From positions 1 through 50,128 of the forward strand of contig JACRTY010000025.1 of the NCBI GenBank assembly GCA_014305025.1: a DNA stretch of 50,128 nucleotides, in the 5' to 3' direction. Position 1 is the stretch's first letter, and every line of letters begins with the position of its first letter. This DNA comes from Candidatus Nyctobacter psychrophilus (GTDB taxonomy: Bacteria > Vulcanimicrobiota > Vulcanimicrobiia > Vulcanimicrobiales > Vulcanimicrobiaceae). Positions 23,349 to 31,740 of the stretch are shown one piece after another. Under the pieces are notes generated by a model. The model had not been told where the DNA came from. It worked only from the letters and a program-made list of their open reading frames with translations, and ran no database searches. The position numbers were made by a program, and so were the translations under genes.

Positions 23349-24646
23349 TCGGAGCGGCCGGCCTCAATCTTTGCGCGCAGATCGAACAGTTCGTCGACGA
23401 TGCCGGCGAGGATCACGGCTTCGCCGTCGCTCGTTCCGGCGCGCTCACGCAGCTTGACGACGGCGTTGTGCAAGAGCTTCGAAACGATGCGTAGGGTGGC
23501 GCCCGTGATCAGCATGCGCTCGCGGTCCGTCAGTTCGGGACAACGCGCAAAGAGACGTTCGATCTCGCCGCTCCGGATCGTTTCCGCCTTGGCGACGAGC
23601 GAACTGACGACGGGAACGGCGGCCCGTGATCCGTACCAACGCGCAAAGCGCTCGGCGTGCTCGGTGATGATTTCCTCGACCAGCGGGATCGCTTCACGCC
23701 GCCGTTCGAGCGTGAGGTCGACGATGTCCGTGAGCTGGTCGATGTCGGCGACGACGACGTTCGGAATGCGGGCGACGTCGGGATCGACGTCACGCGGCAC
23801 CGCGATGTCGATGGCCAGCAGCGGCCGATTCGGCCGCGCGAGCATCGCTTCGGCGACGTTGCCGGGGGTCAGGATGAAGTGCGCGGCACCGGTGGAGGTG
23901 ATGACGACGTCGGCCTGCTGCAGCGCATCGACGAGCCCGGGCAGCTCGACCGCCGTGCCGTCGCCGAGCCAGGCGACGACGTCACGCGCCTTCGCGTGCG
24001 AGCGGTTGGCCACGAGCAACTGCGCGCAGCCTTCCCGCCGTAAACGCTTGGCGGCAAGCGTCCCCATCTTCCCCGCGCCGACGACGAGCACCGTCGTGCC
24101 TGCCAGCGAACCGAGGCGCTGCTTCGCGAAGGCGATGGCGGCCGTCGCCACGGAGACCGACTCGCCGCCGATCGCCGTCCGGGAACGCGCTTCCTTGCCG
24201 GCGGCGAGCGCCTCGCGAAAGAGCGCGTGCAGCGTCTTGCCCAGCGAGCGCGCGTTCTGCGCCTGGATGTACGCGTCTTTGACTTGACCGAGGATCTCGG
24301 CTTCGCCGATCAACATCGAGTCCAGGCCCGTCGCGACCCGCACGAGGTGGTCGACGGCTTGCGTTCCGAGCAGCGTGTAGAGATACGACGACATGTCGAG
24401 TTGCACGTCGCCATGCCGAAAGTTCCGCAGGAAGCGCTTGAGTTGCACCACGCCGGCTTCGTAATCGTCGAGTTCCGCGTAGATCTCGAGACGCCCGCAG
24501 GTCGAGAGCATCACGGCTTCTCGTACCAGCTCATAATCGCGCAGCGCGACGAGCGATTCGGCCATGCGCGACGCCGGAAAGGCGTGGCGTTCGCGTACTT
24601 CGACGGGCGCCGTATGATGCGACAACCCTAAGCAGACCAGAGGCAT
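23345..24646 (-). CDS. hemA: glutamyl-tRNA reductase
   Basis: 433 residues, the first committed enzyme of the C5 route, reducing glutamyl-tRNA to glutamate-1-semialdehyde with NADPH. Visible marks are LGLSHHTAPVEVRER at the N-terminus, the catalytic cysteine in MLSTCGRLEIYAE (usually STCNR; Gly replaces Asn), LDSMLIGEAEILGQVKDAY, the NADPH fold GTTVLVVGAGKMGTLAAKRL and the C-terminal dimerisation helices. It overlaps cobA-hemD by four bases and follows hemL by 57 bases, so hemL-hemA-cobA/hemD form one operon. Confidence 0.97.
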   Translation of the reverse strand: MPLVCLGLSHHTAPVEVRERHAFPASRMAESLVALRDYELVREAVMLSTCGRLEIYAELDDYEAGVVQLKRFLRNFRHGDVQLDMSSYLYTLLGTQAVDHLVRVATGLDSMLIGEAEILGQVKDAYIQAQNARSLGKTLHALFREALAAGKEARSRTAIGGESVSVATAAIAFAKQRLGSLAGTTVLVVGAGKMGTLAAKRLRREGCAQLLVANRSHAKARDVVAWLGDGTAVELPGLVDALQQADVVITSTGAAHFILTPGNVAEAMLARPNRPLLAIDIAVPRDVDPDVARIPNVVVADIDQLTDIVDLTLERRREAIPLVEEIITEHAERFARWYGSRAAVPVVSSLVAKAETIRSGEIERLFARCPELTDRERMLITGATLRIVSKLLHNAVVKLRERAGTSDGEAVILAGIVDELFDLRAKIEAGRSE

Positions 24647-24703
24647 CCTTACGTTCCTACCACAACGAGCCGGCCCTCATCCATGCCAAACATGCCAGCA
24701 CCG

Positions 24704-25999
24704 TCAAACGGCGGCCGTGATCGCCGCTAGGGCCTCGTCGGCGGCGGCGATCGTCCGGTCGATCGCCGCATCGTCGTGCGCCAGGCTCAAGAATCCGGCC
24801 TCGAATTGGGACGGCGCCAGATAGACGCCGCGGTCCAGCATCGCATGGAAGAAGCGCGCGTAGAGTCGCGTGTCGGCGCGTTTGGCGCTGACCAGATCGG
24901 TGACGGGTTCGTCGGCGAAGAAGAAGCCGACCATCGAGCCGCGGAAGGTGCTCTGGTGGGCGACGCCGTGCGCGCCGAACACGGCGTCCAGCCCTTGGGT
25001 GAAGCGGGACCCGGCAGTTTCGAGCCGTTCATAGACGCCGGGACGGCGCAACTCCGTCAAGGTCGCAAGGCCCGCGGCCATCGCCAGCGGATTGCCCGAA
25101 AGCGTACCCGCTTGAAAGACGTCGCCGTCGGGCGTGAAGTGGTCCAGCAGCGCCGCCGGCCCCGCCACGGCGCCCACCGGTAGGCCGCCGCCCAGAATCT
25201 TGCCGAGCGTCGTGATGTCGGGGCGGATGCCTTCGCGCTCCTGAGCACCGCCCGGCGCCACCCGAAACCCCGTCATCACTTCATCGAAGATCAGCAGCGC
25301 AGCGAACTCGCTGCACAATGCGCGCAGTCCGGCGAGAAAACCGGGCCGCGGCAGGACGAGACCCATATTGCCGACGTACGGCTCGACGATGACCGCGGCC
25401 AAGTCACGACCGCGCGCTTCGAAGAGTGCCCGAACGGCTGCGAGGTCGTTATAGGGCGCGACCAGCGTGTCCGCGGTCGCGTTCGCCGGAACGCCGGCCG
25501 AATCTGGCAGACCGATCGTCAGCGCGCTCGAGCCCGCCGAAACCAGGAATGGATCGACGCTGCCGTGGTAGCAGCCGGCGAATTTCACGACGCCGCTGCG
25601 GCCGGTGATCCCGCGCGCCAAGCGAAGCGCAAACGTGGTGGCTTCGCCGCCGCTCGAACAGAAGCGTACTTTTTCCGCGCTCGGCACCATGGCGACGACC
25701 AATTCCGCCAGGGCGCTCTCGACTTCCGTGGGCGCGCCGTACGACGTGCCGCGGGTCGCGGCATCGCGGACGGCTTCGACGACGGCCGGATGCGCGTGGC
25801 CGACGATCAGCGGCCCCCACGACATCACGTAGTCGACGTAGGCGTTGGCGTCAACGTCGACGAGCGTACACCCCGATGCGTGAGCGACGAAGACGGGCGT
25901 GCCGCCGACCCCTTTGAACGCCCGCACGGTCGAATTGACGCCGCCCGGAATCACGCGCTTGGCGCGCTCGAAAGCGTCGACACTGCGCCCGCGATTCAT
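24704..25999 (-). CDS. hemL: glutamate-1-semialdehyde 2,1-aminomutase
   Basis: 431 residues of a class III PLP enzyme that makes 5-aminolevulinate. The start RAKRVIPGGVNSTVRAFKGV, then YVDYVMSWGPLIVGHAHPAV, FCSSGGEATTFALRLARGIT, LLIFDEVMTGFRVAPGG and the PLP lysine in TTLGKILGGGLPVGAV are all typical. It is the first gene of the hemL-hemA-cobA/hemD operon. The upstream 117 bases separate it from a small divergent acidic gene and hold a short palindrome (acgcta/tagcgt, 26063-26085) of unclear meaning. Confidence 0.97.
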   Translation of the reverse strand: MNRGRSVDAFERAKRVIPGGVNSTVRAFKGVGGTPVFVAHASGCTLVDVDANAYVDYVMSWGPLIVGHAHPAVVEAVRDAATRGTSYGAPTEVESALAELVVAMVPSAEKVRFCSSGGEATTFALRLARGITGRSGVVKFAGCYHGSVDPFLVSAGSSALTIGLPDSAGVPANATADTLVAPYNDLAAVRALFEARGRDLAAVIVEPYVGNMGLVLPRPGFLAGLRALCSEFAALLIFDEVMTGFRVAPGGAQEREGIRPDITTLGKILGGGLPVGAVAGPAALLDHFTPDGDVFQAGTLSGNPLAMAAGLATLTELRRPGVYERLETAGSRFTQGLDAVFGAHGVAHQSTFRGSMVGFFFADEPVTDLVSAKRADTRLYARFFHAMLDRGVYLAPSQFEAGFLSLAHDDAAIDRTIAAADEALAAITAAV

Positions 26000-26116
26000 G
26001 GATCGTCTGGTTCGCTGCGGCGGTCCCCCGTTCCGGGGCCCTCCGCGCGGGGTCCTGCTTTCACGCTAAGCGAGAAGCCTAGCGTAGCCGGCTCGCAACG
26101 TGGAAACCGTTGCGCC

Positions 26117-26281
26117 ATGAAGAGCCTGAACGACATCGACGACCCCTACCTCATGATGGTCGACGATAGCGACACCGACCTCGATCCGGGCGACGAGGAA
26201 CTCGTCGATGACGACATCGTCGACGACGAAGCCGACATCGAAGAATCCGACACGATGCGAAGCTCACAACCCGATCGCTGA
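26117..26281 (+). CDS. small highly acidic protein
   Basis: 54 residues: MKSLNDIDDPYLMMVDDSDT followed by a run of Asp and Glu (DLDPGDEELVDDDIVDDEAD) and a short polar tail. Nearly half of all residues are acidic. No family is recognised and the Shine-Dalgarno is weak. The biased composition and the clean space between divergent hemL and convergent mobA argue for a real gene, but a chance frame cannot be excluded. It could bind metal or basic proteins. Confidence 0.4.
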   Translation: MKSLNDIDDPYLMMVDDSDTDLDPGDEELVDDDIVDDEADIEESDTMRSSQPDR

Positions 26282-26310
26282 CCCCGATCCAGGTGCCCCT
26301 TCGCCCGGCG

Positions 26311-27006
26311 CTACGGCGGAGTTGCGCTGCAGCGGTAATCCTCGTAACGGCAGTCGTACGCATCGCGAAGTGCGCGGTATTCTGCAGGGGTGTTGACGTT
26401 CATGAAGGCGCGCGCATCGATGTTCGTGACGACGCGCGCGCGTAGGCGTCGAATGACGCCCTGAATGCTGCCGCCGCCAGTGTGGAAGACGACCGAACCT
26501 TCTCGCAGGAGAGCCGTCCGATCGTACAGGGCGGCGAGCGGCTCGAGGGTAGTCGATAACCCCGCCCCGCCGGATTGCGGAACGACGCATTCATCGTCAT
26601 CGTGCCGTTCTGCCGCCAGGCGTTGCAGAAAGGTTGCATCGACGAACGGCGCGTCGCCTGCGGCGACGAACACCCATGGAGCCCGCAGCGATTCCATTGC
26701 GGTCAGCATTCCGCCCAGCGGCCCGCGGTTCGGCCAGCGATCGACGATCGTCGGTACGGGCAGCAGCGCAGCGATGCCGGCTCGATTCATCGCGTTACAG
26801 GCGATGGCCACTTCACGCGTGCGAGCCTCACCGACGAGGTTCCGATAGACGCGCGCCAGCAGCGGTACGCCACCTGCATCGAGCATCAACTTGCCCGGTA
26901 AACGCGTCGCTTCACCGCCGGCGAGGATGAGGATGGCGATGTCGCCGTTTTGCGCTGAGCGTGTCACGTCCCTGACCGCGTGGCGTTCAGCGTCGCAGCG
27001 TACCAT
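26311..27006 (-). CDS. mobA: molybdenum cofactor guanylyltransferase-like nucleotidyltransferase
   Basis: About 231 residues of the MobA/NTP-transferase fold. The nucleotide-binding motif LILAGGEATRLPGKLML replaces the usual LAGGxSxRMGxDK. Other marks are VPTIVDRWPNRGPLGGMLTA, WVFVAAGDAPFVDATFLQRL (metal-binding Asp), LEPLAALYDRTALL and the C-terminal FMNVNTPAEY (NxNTPxD in the family). MobA joins GMP to molybdopterin. The start at 27006 overlaps the end of hemB by 20 bases; GTG at 26967 is an alternative. No other Mo-cofactor gene is in the window, so a related nucleotidyltransferase role remains possible. Confidence 0.75.
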   Translation of the reverse strand: MVRCDAERHAVRDVTRSAQNGDIAILILAGGEATRLPGKLMLDAGGVPLLARVYRNLVGEARTREVAIACNAMNRAGIAALLPVPTIVDRWPNRGPLGGMLTAMESLRAPWVFVAAGDAPFVDATFLQRLAAERHDDDECVVPQSGGAGLSTTLEPLAALYDRTALLREGSVVFHTGGGSIQGVIRRLRARVVTNIDARAFMNVNTPAEYRALRDAYDCRYEDYRCSATPP

Positions 27007-28000
27007 GGCGCTGCGCGTACGATTTCGCGAAGTAGGTGATGATGATGTCGGCACCGGCGCGCACGAAGGAAGTCAGCGTTTCATCGACGATGCGATCCTC
27101 GTCGATCCAGCCGTTGGCCGCCGCGGCCTTGACCATCGCATACTCGCCGCTGACGTTGTAGCAGGCGACGGGAACGTCCGCTACCTCGCTCACCGCGTGG
27201 ACGAGATCGAGGTACGCGAGTGCCGGCTTGACGATCAAGAAGTCGGCGCCTTCGTCGAGATCGAGCAACGCTTCGCGCAAGGCCTCGCGGGCGTTGGGCG
27301 GGTCCATTTGATACGAGCGCCGGTCGCCGAATTGTGGCGCGGAATCAGCCGCATCGCGGAACGGGCCGTAGAACGCCGAGGCGAATTTAACGGCATACGA
27401 CATGATCGGCACATTCGTGTAGCCCGAAGCGTCGAGCGTGGCCCGCACGTAACCGACGCGGCCATCCATCATGTCCGACGGCGCGACGACGTCGACGCCC
27501 GCCGACGCATACGCGAGCGCCGCGCGGCCCAAGAGTTCCAACGTCGCATCGTTGTCCACGTCGCCGCGCTCGTCGAGGATGCCGCAGTGCCCGTGATCGG
27601 TGTACTCGCAACCGCATACGTCGGCGATGACGACGAGGTCGGGCACCGCGCTCTTGATCGCCTCGACCGACCGCGCGATGATGCCGCTCGGATCGTGAGC
27701 CGCCGACGCCGTCGCATCCTTGAAGTCGGGAATCCCGAAGAGCAGCACCGCACGCAAACCGAGCGCCGCGAGTTTGCGGCATTCCTCGACGGCGCCGTCG
27801 ATGGAATACCGTTCGATCCCGGGCATGCTCGCAATCGGACCGCGCGGTTGATTCGTGTCCGCGACGAAGAGGGGCTGTACGAGGCTCGCGATGCGAACGT
27901 CGCGTTCACGCACGAGGTCGCGCATCGCGGCGCTCGCGCGCAAGCGTCGCGGCCGCTTCGCCAGATCGAGGGTCGTGCGCGGACGCAGGAGAGCGCTCAT
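26987..28000 (-). CDS. hemB: delta-aminolevulinic acid dehydratase (porphobilinogen synthase)
   Basis: 337 residues. The enzyme condenses two 5-aminolevulinates to porphobilinogen. The zinc-type cysteine motif is present (DVCGCEYTDHGHCG), as are the active-site lysines in SYAVKFASAFYGPFRDA and LIVKPALAYLDLV, plus APSDMMDGRVGYVRATLD. It begins four bases inside the end of the sirC-hemC-hemD' fusion (ATGA overlap) and runs into mobA, so the three form one operon. Confidence 0.97.
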   Translation of the reverse strand: MSALLRPRTTLDLAKRPRRLRASAAMRDLVRERDVRIASLVQPLFVADTNQPRGPIASMPGIERYSIDGAVEECRKLAALGLRAVLLFGIPDFKDATASAAHDPSGIIARSVEAIKSAVPDLVVIADVCGCEYTDHGHCGILDERGDVDNDATLELLGRAALAYASAGVDVVAPSDMMDGRVGYVRATLDASGYTNVPIMSYAVKFASAFYGPFRDAADSAPQFGDRRSYQMDPPNAREALREALLDLDEGADFLIVKPALAYLDLVHAVSEVADVPVACYNVSGEYAMVKAAAANGWIDEDRIVDETLTSFVRAGADIIITYFAKSYAQRHGTLRR

Positions 28001-29958
28001 GCGCGGCTCCGTTCGATGACCAAGTGCGTCACGCTCTGCACGAACGCCGCCACGTTCGCTTCCGTTGCGACCACGTCGGGAGCAAAGCCGGCTTCGCTGG
28101 CAGCGGCCGACGACTCCGGCCCCATGCTGGCCACCAGCGGACGAACCCCCGCGGCGCGTAAGTTTGCAAGGTAGGCAGCGACCGCGTGGACCGAGCCGCT
28201 CGAGGGAAAGAGGAGCACGTCGGGCGGCCGCCGCGCGAGCCCTGCTGCCGCACCGGCCGCATCGTGCGCCTGCACGACGTGCGCGCCGGCGCGTTCGAAC
28301 GCCGGCGCAATGCGGCTCGGCCGCTGCTGGGTGCGCGGTAATAGAAACACGCGCCCGGCCAGCGGCCCCGGCGCGCGCGTCTCGACCGCGGCCTCCAGCA
28401 GCGCCTCGCCGCCCTGGGCGAGCAGTCGCTGCGCGAGTTCGGTCCCCATCCGTTCGCAGTCCGCCAGGGTTTCGACCGCCGCATCGCGTTCGCCGCGCAC
28501 GAGCCGCGAGCCGTCGGTGGCCGCGATGACGGCGCGCAGCGACAGCCTTCCGCCGGCGTAGGTCGCGTGTGCGCCCACGGGCGTTTGGCAGCCGCCGCGC
28601 AAGGTGCGCAGGAACGCGCGCTCCGCGTTCACGGCGAGTTCCGTTGCGGGGTCGGCGAAGGCCGCATGGAGTCGCTCGCTCAGCCCGCGGTCGGCGGCGC
28701 GCGTTTCGATCGCGAGCGCGCCCTGCCCGACGGCCGGAACGACGACGTCCGGTGCGAGCGGCACCGTGTGGGCCGCGCGCAGACCGAGGCGTTGGAGCCC
28801 GGCCAGCGCCAGGACGATCGCGTCAAACTGGCCTTCGCGCAGTTTGCGCAACCGCGTATCGACGTTGCCTCGGATCACCGCGAAGACTAGGTCGGGCCGC
28901 CATGCCTGTAATTGCGCGCGCCGCCGCGGGCTGGAGGTGCCCACTCGGGCGCCGGACGGCAACGCGTCGAACGATGCAAAGCGTTCCGAGCAGAATGCGT
29001 CGCGCGGATCGGCGCGTTCGCCGACGGCTGCCAACTGCATGTCCGCCGGTAACGTGCTCGGCAGGTCTTTGCACGAGTGCACCGCGTAGTCGGCGCGGCC
29101 GTCGCGCAGCGCGGCTTCGAGCTCTTTGACGAAGACGCTGTCGGTGCCGAGCGACGCAAGGGCACGATCCTGCAGGCGATCGGCCGTGCTGATGACGTGC
29201 AACAACGTCGAGGTGATGCCGGCGCGAGCGAGCACCGCGCCGACGTGGCGGGCCTGCCACAACGCCAGTGCGCTCGAACGCGTGGCGCAGACCAGCGGTT
29301 TCCGTTCGGCACCGGCGGCCGCGGGCTGTGCCGCGCAATCAAGCGACGCCGCCGCTGCTTCGACGTGGTGTTCGATGGCGCCGCCGTTCATCGCGGCCAG
29401 TTCAGCGATGTCGCGCGTGGCGAGCGACTTCATCACCGCCGCCCGTTGTGGTTCGGGAACCACCATTTTCGCGTAATCGCGTGCCCGGCGTAACGCGTCG
29501 GCAGCGTGCCCGTAGCGCTCGTCGAAGTGCGCCTCCAACTCGTCGGTCAACCGTCGCGCGAATGAAGGCGAACTTCCGCCGGTCTCGACGGCAAAGGTGA
29601 GCGGGCCGACCCGATGCACCAGCGGCGTCGTGAAATCGCCGGCCGCATTTCCGCTCACGTCGTCGACCAGGATGCCGCGGGCGCGCGCATCGTGCACGAC
29701 GCGGACGTTGACCGCGGCCTCGTTCGTCGCCGCATACACTAAGCGCGCGCCCGCGAGGTCGTCCGCGGCGTATGCGCGCGCGTAGAATTCCAGTTCGCCC
29801 CGCGCTGCAAGTGCTCGCAATTCTCCTGTCGCCTGCGGGGCGACGATGCGCACGACAGCGCCGGATGCCAGCAGCCCGAGCGCCTTGCGTTCGGCCACCC
29901 GGCCGCCGCCGACGACGACGGCCAGCCGTCCGCGCAGATCGAGAGCGATCGGATACAC
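27997..29958 (-). CDS. sirC-hemC: fused precorrin-2 dehydrogenase / porphobilinogen deaminase / short HemD-like domain
   Basis: 653 residues with three tetrapyrrole domains. Residues 1-~195 are SirC/CysG-N-like: VYPIALDLRGRLAVVVGGGR (NAD site), AATNEAAVNV, VDDVSGNAAGDFTTPLV and ETGGSSPSFARRLTDELE. Residues ~222-535 are HemC: CATRSSALALWQARHV, DYAVHSCKDLPSTLP, VGTSSPRRRAQL, AVIRGNVDTRLRKL, VGQGALAIETR and RGGCQTPVGAHA with the dipyrromethane Cys (~457). Residues ~536-653 look like a shortened HemD: GRVFLLPRTQQRPSRIAPAF, DVLLFPSSGSVHAVAAYL and ASMGPESSAAASEAGFAPDV. GTG 29958 is chosen because SirC proteins start with this YP-LDLRGR motif and AAGGGA lies upstream. A longer frame to 30021 overlaps the divergent gene. 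Confidence 0.93.
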   Translation of the reverse strand: MYPIALDLRGRLAVVVGGGRVAERKALGLLASGAVVRIVAPQATGELRALAARGELEFYARAYAADDLAGARLVYAATNEAAVNVRVVHDARARGILVDDVSGNAAGDFTTPLVHRVGPLTFAVETGGSSPSFARRLTDELEAHFDERYGHAADALRRARDYAKMVVPEPQRAAVMKSLATRDIAELAAMNGGAIEHHVEAAAASLDCAAQPAAAGAERKPLVCATRSSALALWQARHVGAVLARAGITSTLLHVISTADRLQDRALASLGTDSVFVKELEAALRDGRADYAVHSCKDLPSTLPADMQLAAVGERADPRDAFCSERFASFDALPSGARVGTSSPRRRAQLQAWRPDLVFAVIRGNVDTRLRKLREGQFDAIVLALAGLQRLGLRAAHTVPLAPDVVVPAVGQGALAIETRAADRGLSERLHAAFADPATELAVNAERAFLRTLRGGCQTPVGAHATYAGGRLSLRAVIAATDGSRLVRGERDAAVETLADCERMGTELAQRLLAQGGEALLEAAVETRAPGPLAGRVFLLPRTQQRPSRIAPAFERAGAHVVQAHDAAGAAAGLARRPPDVLLFPSSGSVHAVAAYLANLRAAGVRPLVASMGPESSAAASEAGFAPDVVATEANVAAFVQSVTHLVIERSRA

Positions 29959-30014
29959 GCATGGTCCCTTCGCCGTGGCGGGTCGGCGGCGCTGCGCGGG
30001 ATTTTTCGGCGCGC

Positions 30015-31688
30015 GTGCCAACCACCGTGGACGTGACGGCGTCGTGGCGGGCAGCGCTGATCGGAGCGTTGGTCGCAGGCCTCGCGACCCTTCCGGGCCT
30101 CGGGGTCGGGACGCTGTGGGACAACAGCGAAACGGCGTACGGCGAAGTCGCGCGTGAGGTGCTGCTCACGCATCAGGTCGTCGTGCTGCACCTCAACGGT
30201 GCACCGTGGTTCGTGCAGCCGCCGCTCTATTTCTGGATCGCGGCAGCGTTTGCAAAGGTCCTCGGCGTCAGCGCGTTTGCCTTGCGCTTGCCCTCGGCGC
30301 TGGCGACGATCGCGATGGCGGCGGCCGTCGGTTACGTGGTCGCGCGCATCGCCTCATCGCGTGCGGCGTTGCTGGCGGCGACGATCTTGTCGACGTCGCT
30401 CATGCAGGCGGTCGTCGGACGGCTCGCGATCATGGACGCGTTGCTCGACTTGGCGGTCGCGATGGCGGTGCTCGCGTTCTTCCGCGCGCTGCGCAGCGGA
30501 GGCCGTGGGGCATGGTATGCAGCCTGGACGGCGCTCGGCTTCGGACTGCTGGCTAAAGGCGTCGTTGCGCCGGTCGTTACCGCGCTCGTCATCGTGCCGT
30601 GGGCTCTGTGGGAAAAGCGCATGCGCCGGCCGCTCTGCGTGCCCGGCGTTGCGCCATGGCTCGCCGGCGTCGCGCTGTGCGCGGCGATCGTCGCCCCTTG
30701 GGCGATTGCGCTGTGGCGTGCCGCCGGCTGGTCCCCGTTTGCCGAACTAGTCGGTCATTACACGTTCGGGCGCTATCTCGGCACCATCGAGAATCAGAGC
30801 GGCCCGATTTGGTACTACGTGCCCGTCGTGATCCTCGGCTTCTTTCCGTGGTTTGCCTTCCTCGTGCCGGCGCTGGCGGAAGCGTGGCGCGATGCTCTGT
30901 GGCGGGAGAACGGCAGCGTGGCGCGGCTGGCACTCGCCTGGTCGATCGTGCCCTTTGTCTTTTTCAGTTTCGCCAGTACGAAACTGCCGAACTACATCGC
31001 CCTTGAATTGCCGGCGTTCGCCATCTTGGTGGCGGTCTGGTTCGATCGCGTCGTCGAACGGTGCGATCGGCGCCGGGCGCTCGCGTGGGCGGCCATCGTG
31101 CCCGTCACGATCGTCGGTCTCGGCTTCGCCATGTGGGCGTTCTCGCATGCCAATCGCTTGACGGCCGCGCTCGCGGCGACGCGTGACGACTTTCTGGCCC
31201 TGGGCAGCGTCATTCTGCTCGGCTCGATTGCGTGCTTCGCGCTGCTCGTGGGACGCCGGACGTCGTGGCTTGCCCCGTTCGCGCTCGGGGCATCGAGCGT
31301 GCTCGTCATGTTGATCATCGCGGTCTGGGGAGAACCGATCGTCGAACGGTTCAAGCCCATTCCGCAACTCGCGGCGGCAATCGATCGCGAGCGGCGCCCG
31401 GGCGACGCCGTCGGCATCCAAGGCGTATCGGGCGGCAACGCGCTCCTCTTCTACACGCATCCCCGCATCGCCAAACTCGCGGGCCCCGACGATGCCGAGA
31501 ACGCCTCCGCCGCCGACCCGCGGGCGACGATCTGCGCCGCGGCGCGCATGTTCGTCATCACATCGCGCAAGCGCCCGTCGCCGGACCCGACCTACGGGCG
31601 ACGCCGACAGCTCGTGGCGACGTCAAACAACGACGTCCTGTTTCTCTACGACGGACCGCCCTGCGACGAGCGCACGTCCCGGCGCTAA
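30015..31688 (+). CDS. GT83 (ArnT/PMT-type) membrane glycosyltransferase
   Basis: About 557 residues with ten or more transmembrane helices. The first loop has the GT-C motif TLWDNSETAYGEVAREVLLT, with the acidic pair expected to bind metal and the lipid-linked donor, followed by APWFVQPPLYFWIAAAFAKV and RLPSALATIAMAAAVGYVVA. Later, PVVILGFFPWFAFLVPAL and FFSFASTKLPNYIALELPA are family hallmarks. ArnT-like proteins move sugars from undecaprenyl phosphate to lipid A or other acceptors; the acceptor here is not evident. GTG at 30015 is the likely start, because the divergent sirC-hemC starts at 29958; ATG 29961 is possible. Confidence 0.85.
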   Translation: MPTTVDVTASWRAALIGALVAGLATLPGLGVGTLWDNSETAYGEVAREVLLTHQVVVLHLNGAPWFVQPPLYFWIAAAFAKVLGVSAFALRLPSALATIAMAAAVGYVVARIASSRAALLAATILSTSLMQAVVGRLAIMDALLDLAVAMAVLAFFRALRSGGRGAWYAAWTALGFGLLAKGVVAPVVTALVIVPWALWEKRMRRPLCVPGVAPWLAGVALCAAIVAPWAIALWRAAGWSPFAELVGHYTFGRYLGTIENQSGPIWYYVPVVILGFFPWFAFLVPALAEAWRDALWRENGSVARLALAWSIVPFVFFSFASTKLPNYIALELPAFAILVAVWFDRVVERCDRRRALAWAAIVPVTIVGLGFAMWAFSHANRLTAALAATRDDFLALGSVILLGSIACFALLVGRRTSWLAPFALGASSVLVMLIIAVWGEPIVERFKPIPQLAAAIDRERRPGDAVGIQGVSGGNALLFYTHPRIAKLAGPDDAENASAADPRATICAAARMFVITSRKRPSPDPTYGRRRQLVATSNNDVLFLYDGPPCDERTSRR

Positions 31689-31716
31689 AAGACCACACGT
31701 CGGACAATGGTGGATG

Positions 31717-31740
31717 TAGCGGTTTAAACGCCGCTATTTT
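31717..31740 (+). terminator. short hairpin with T run at convergent gene ends
   Basis: TAGCGG (31717-31722) pairs with CCGCTA (31731-31736) around an 8-base loop, followed by TTTT. It lies 29 bases after the GT83 stop and includes the stop codon of the convergent cytochrome b gene. The stem is short, so the call is tentative. Confidence 0.4.

Noticed and set aside
26063..26085. Short palindrome acgcta/tagcgt upstream of hemL
   Set aside because: A six-base match can arise by chance; no second copy or promoter context supports an operator.
26891..28174. A 427-codon open frame opposite hemB and hemC
   Set aside because: Antisense to two certain enzymes with full active sites; no motif of its own.
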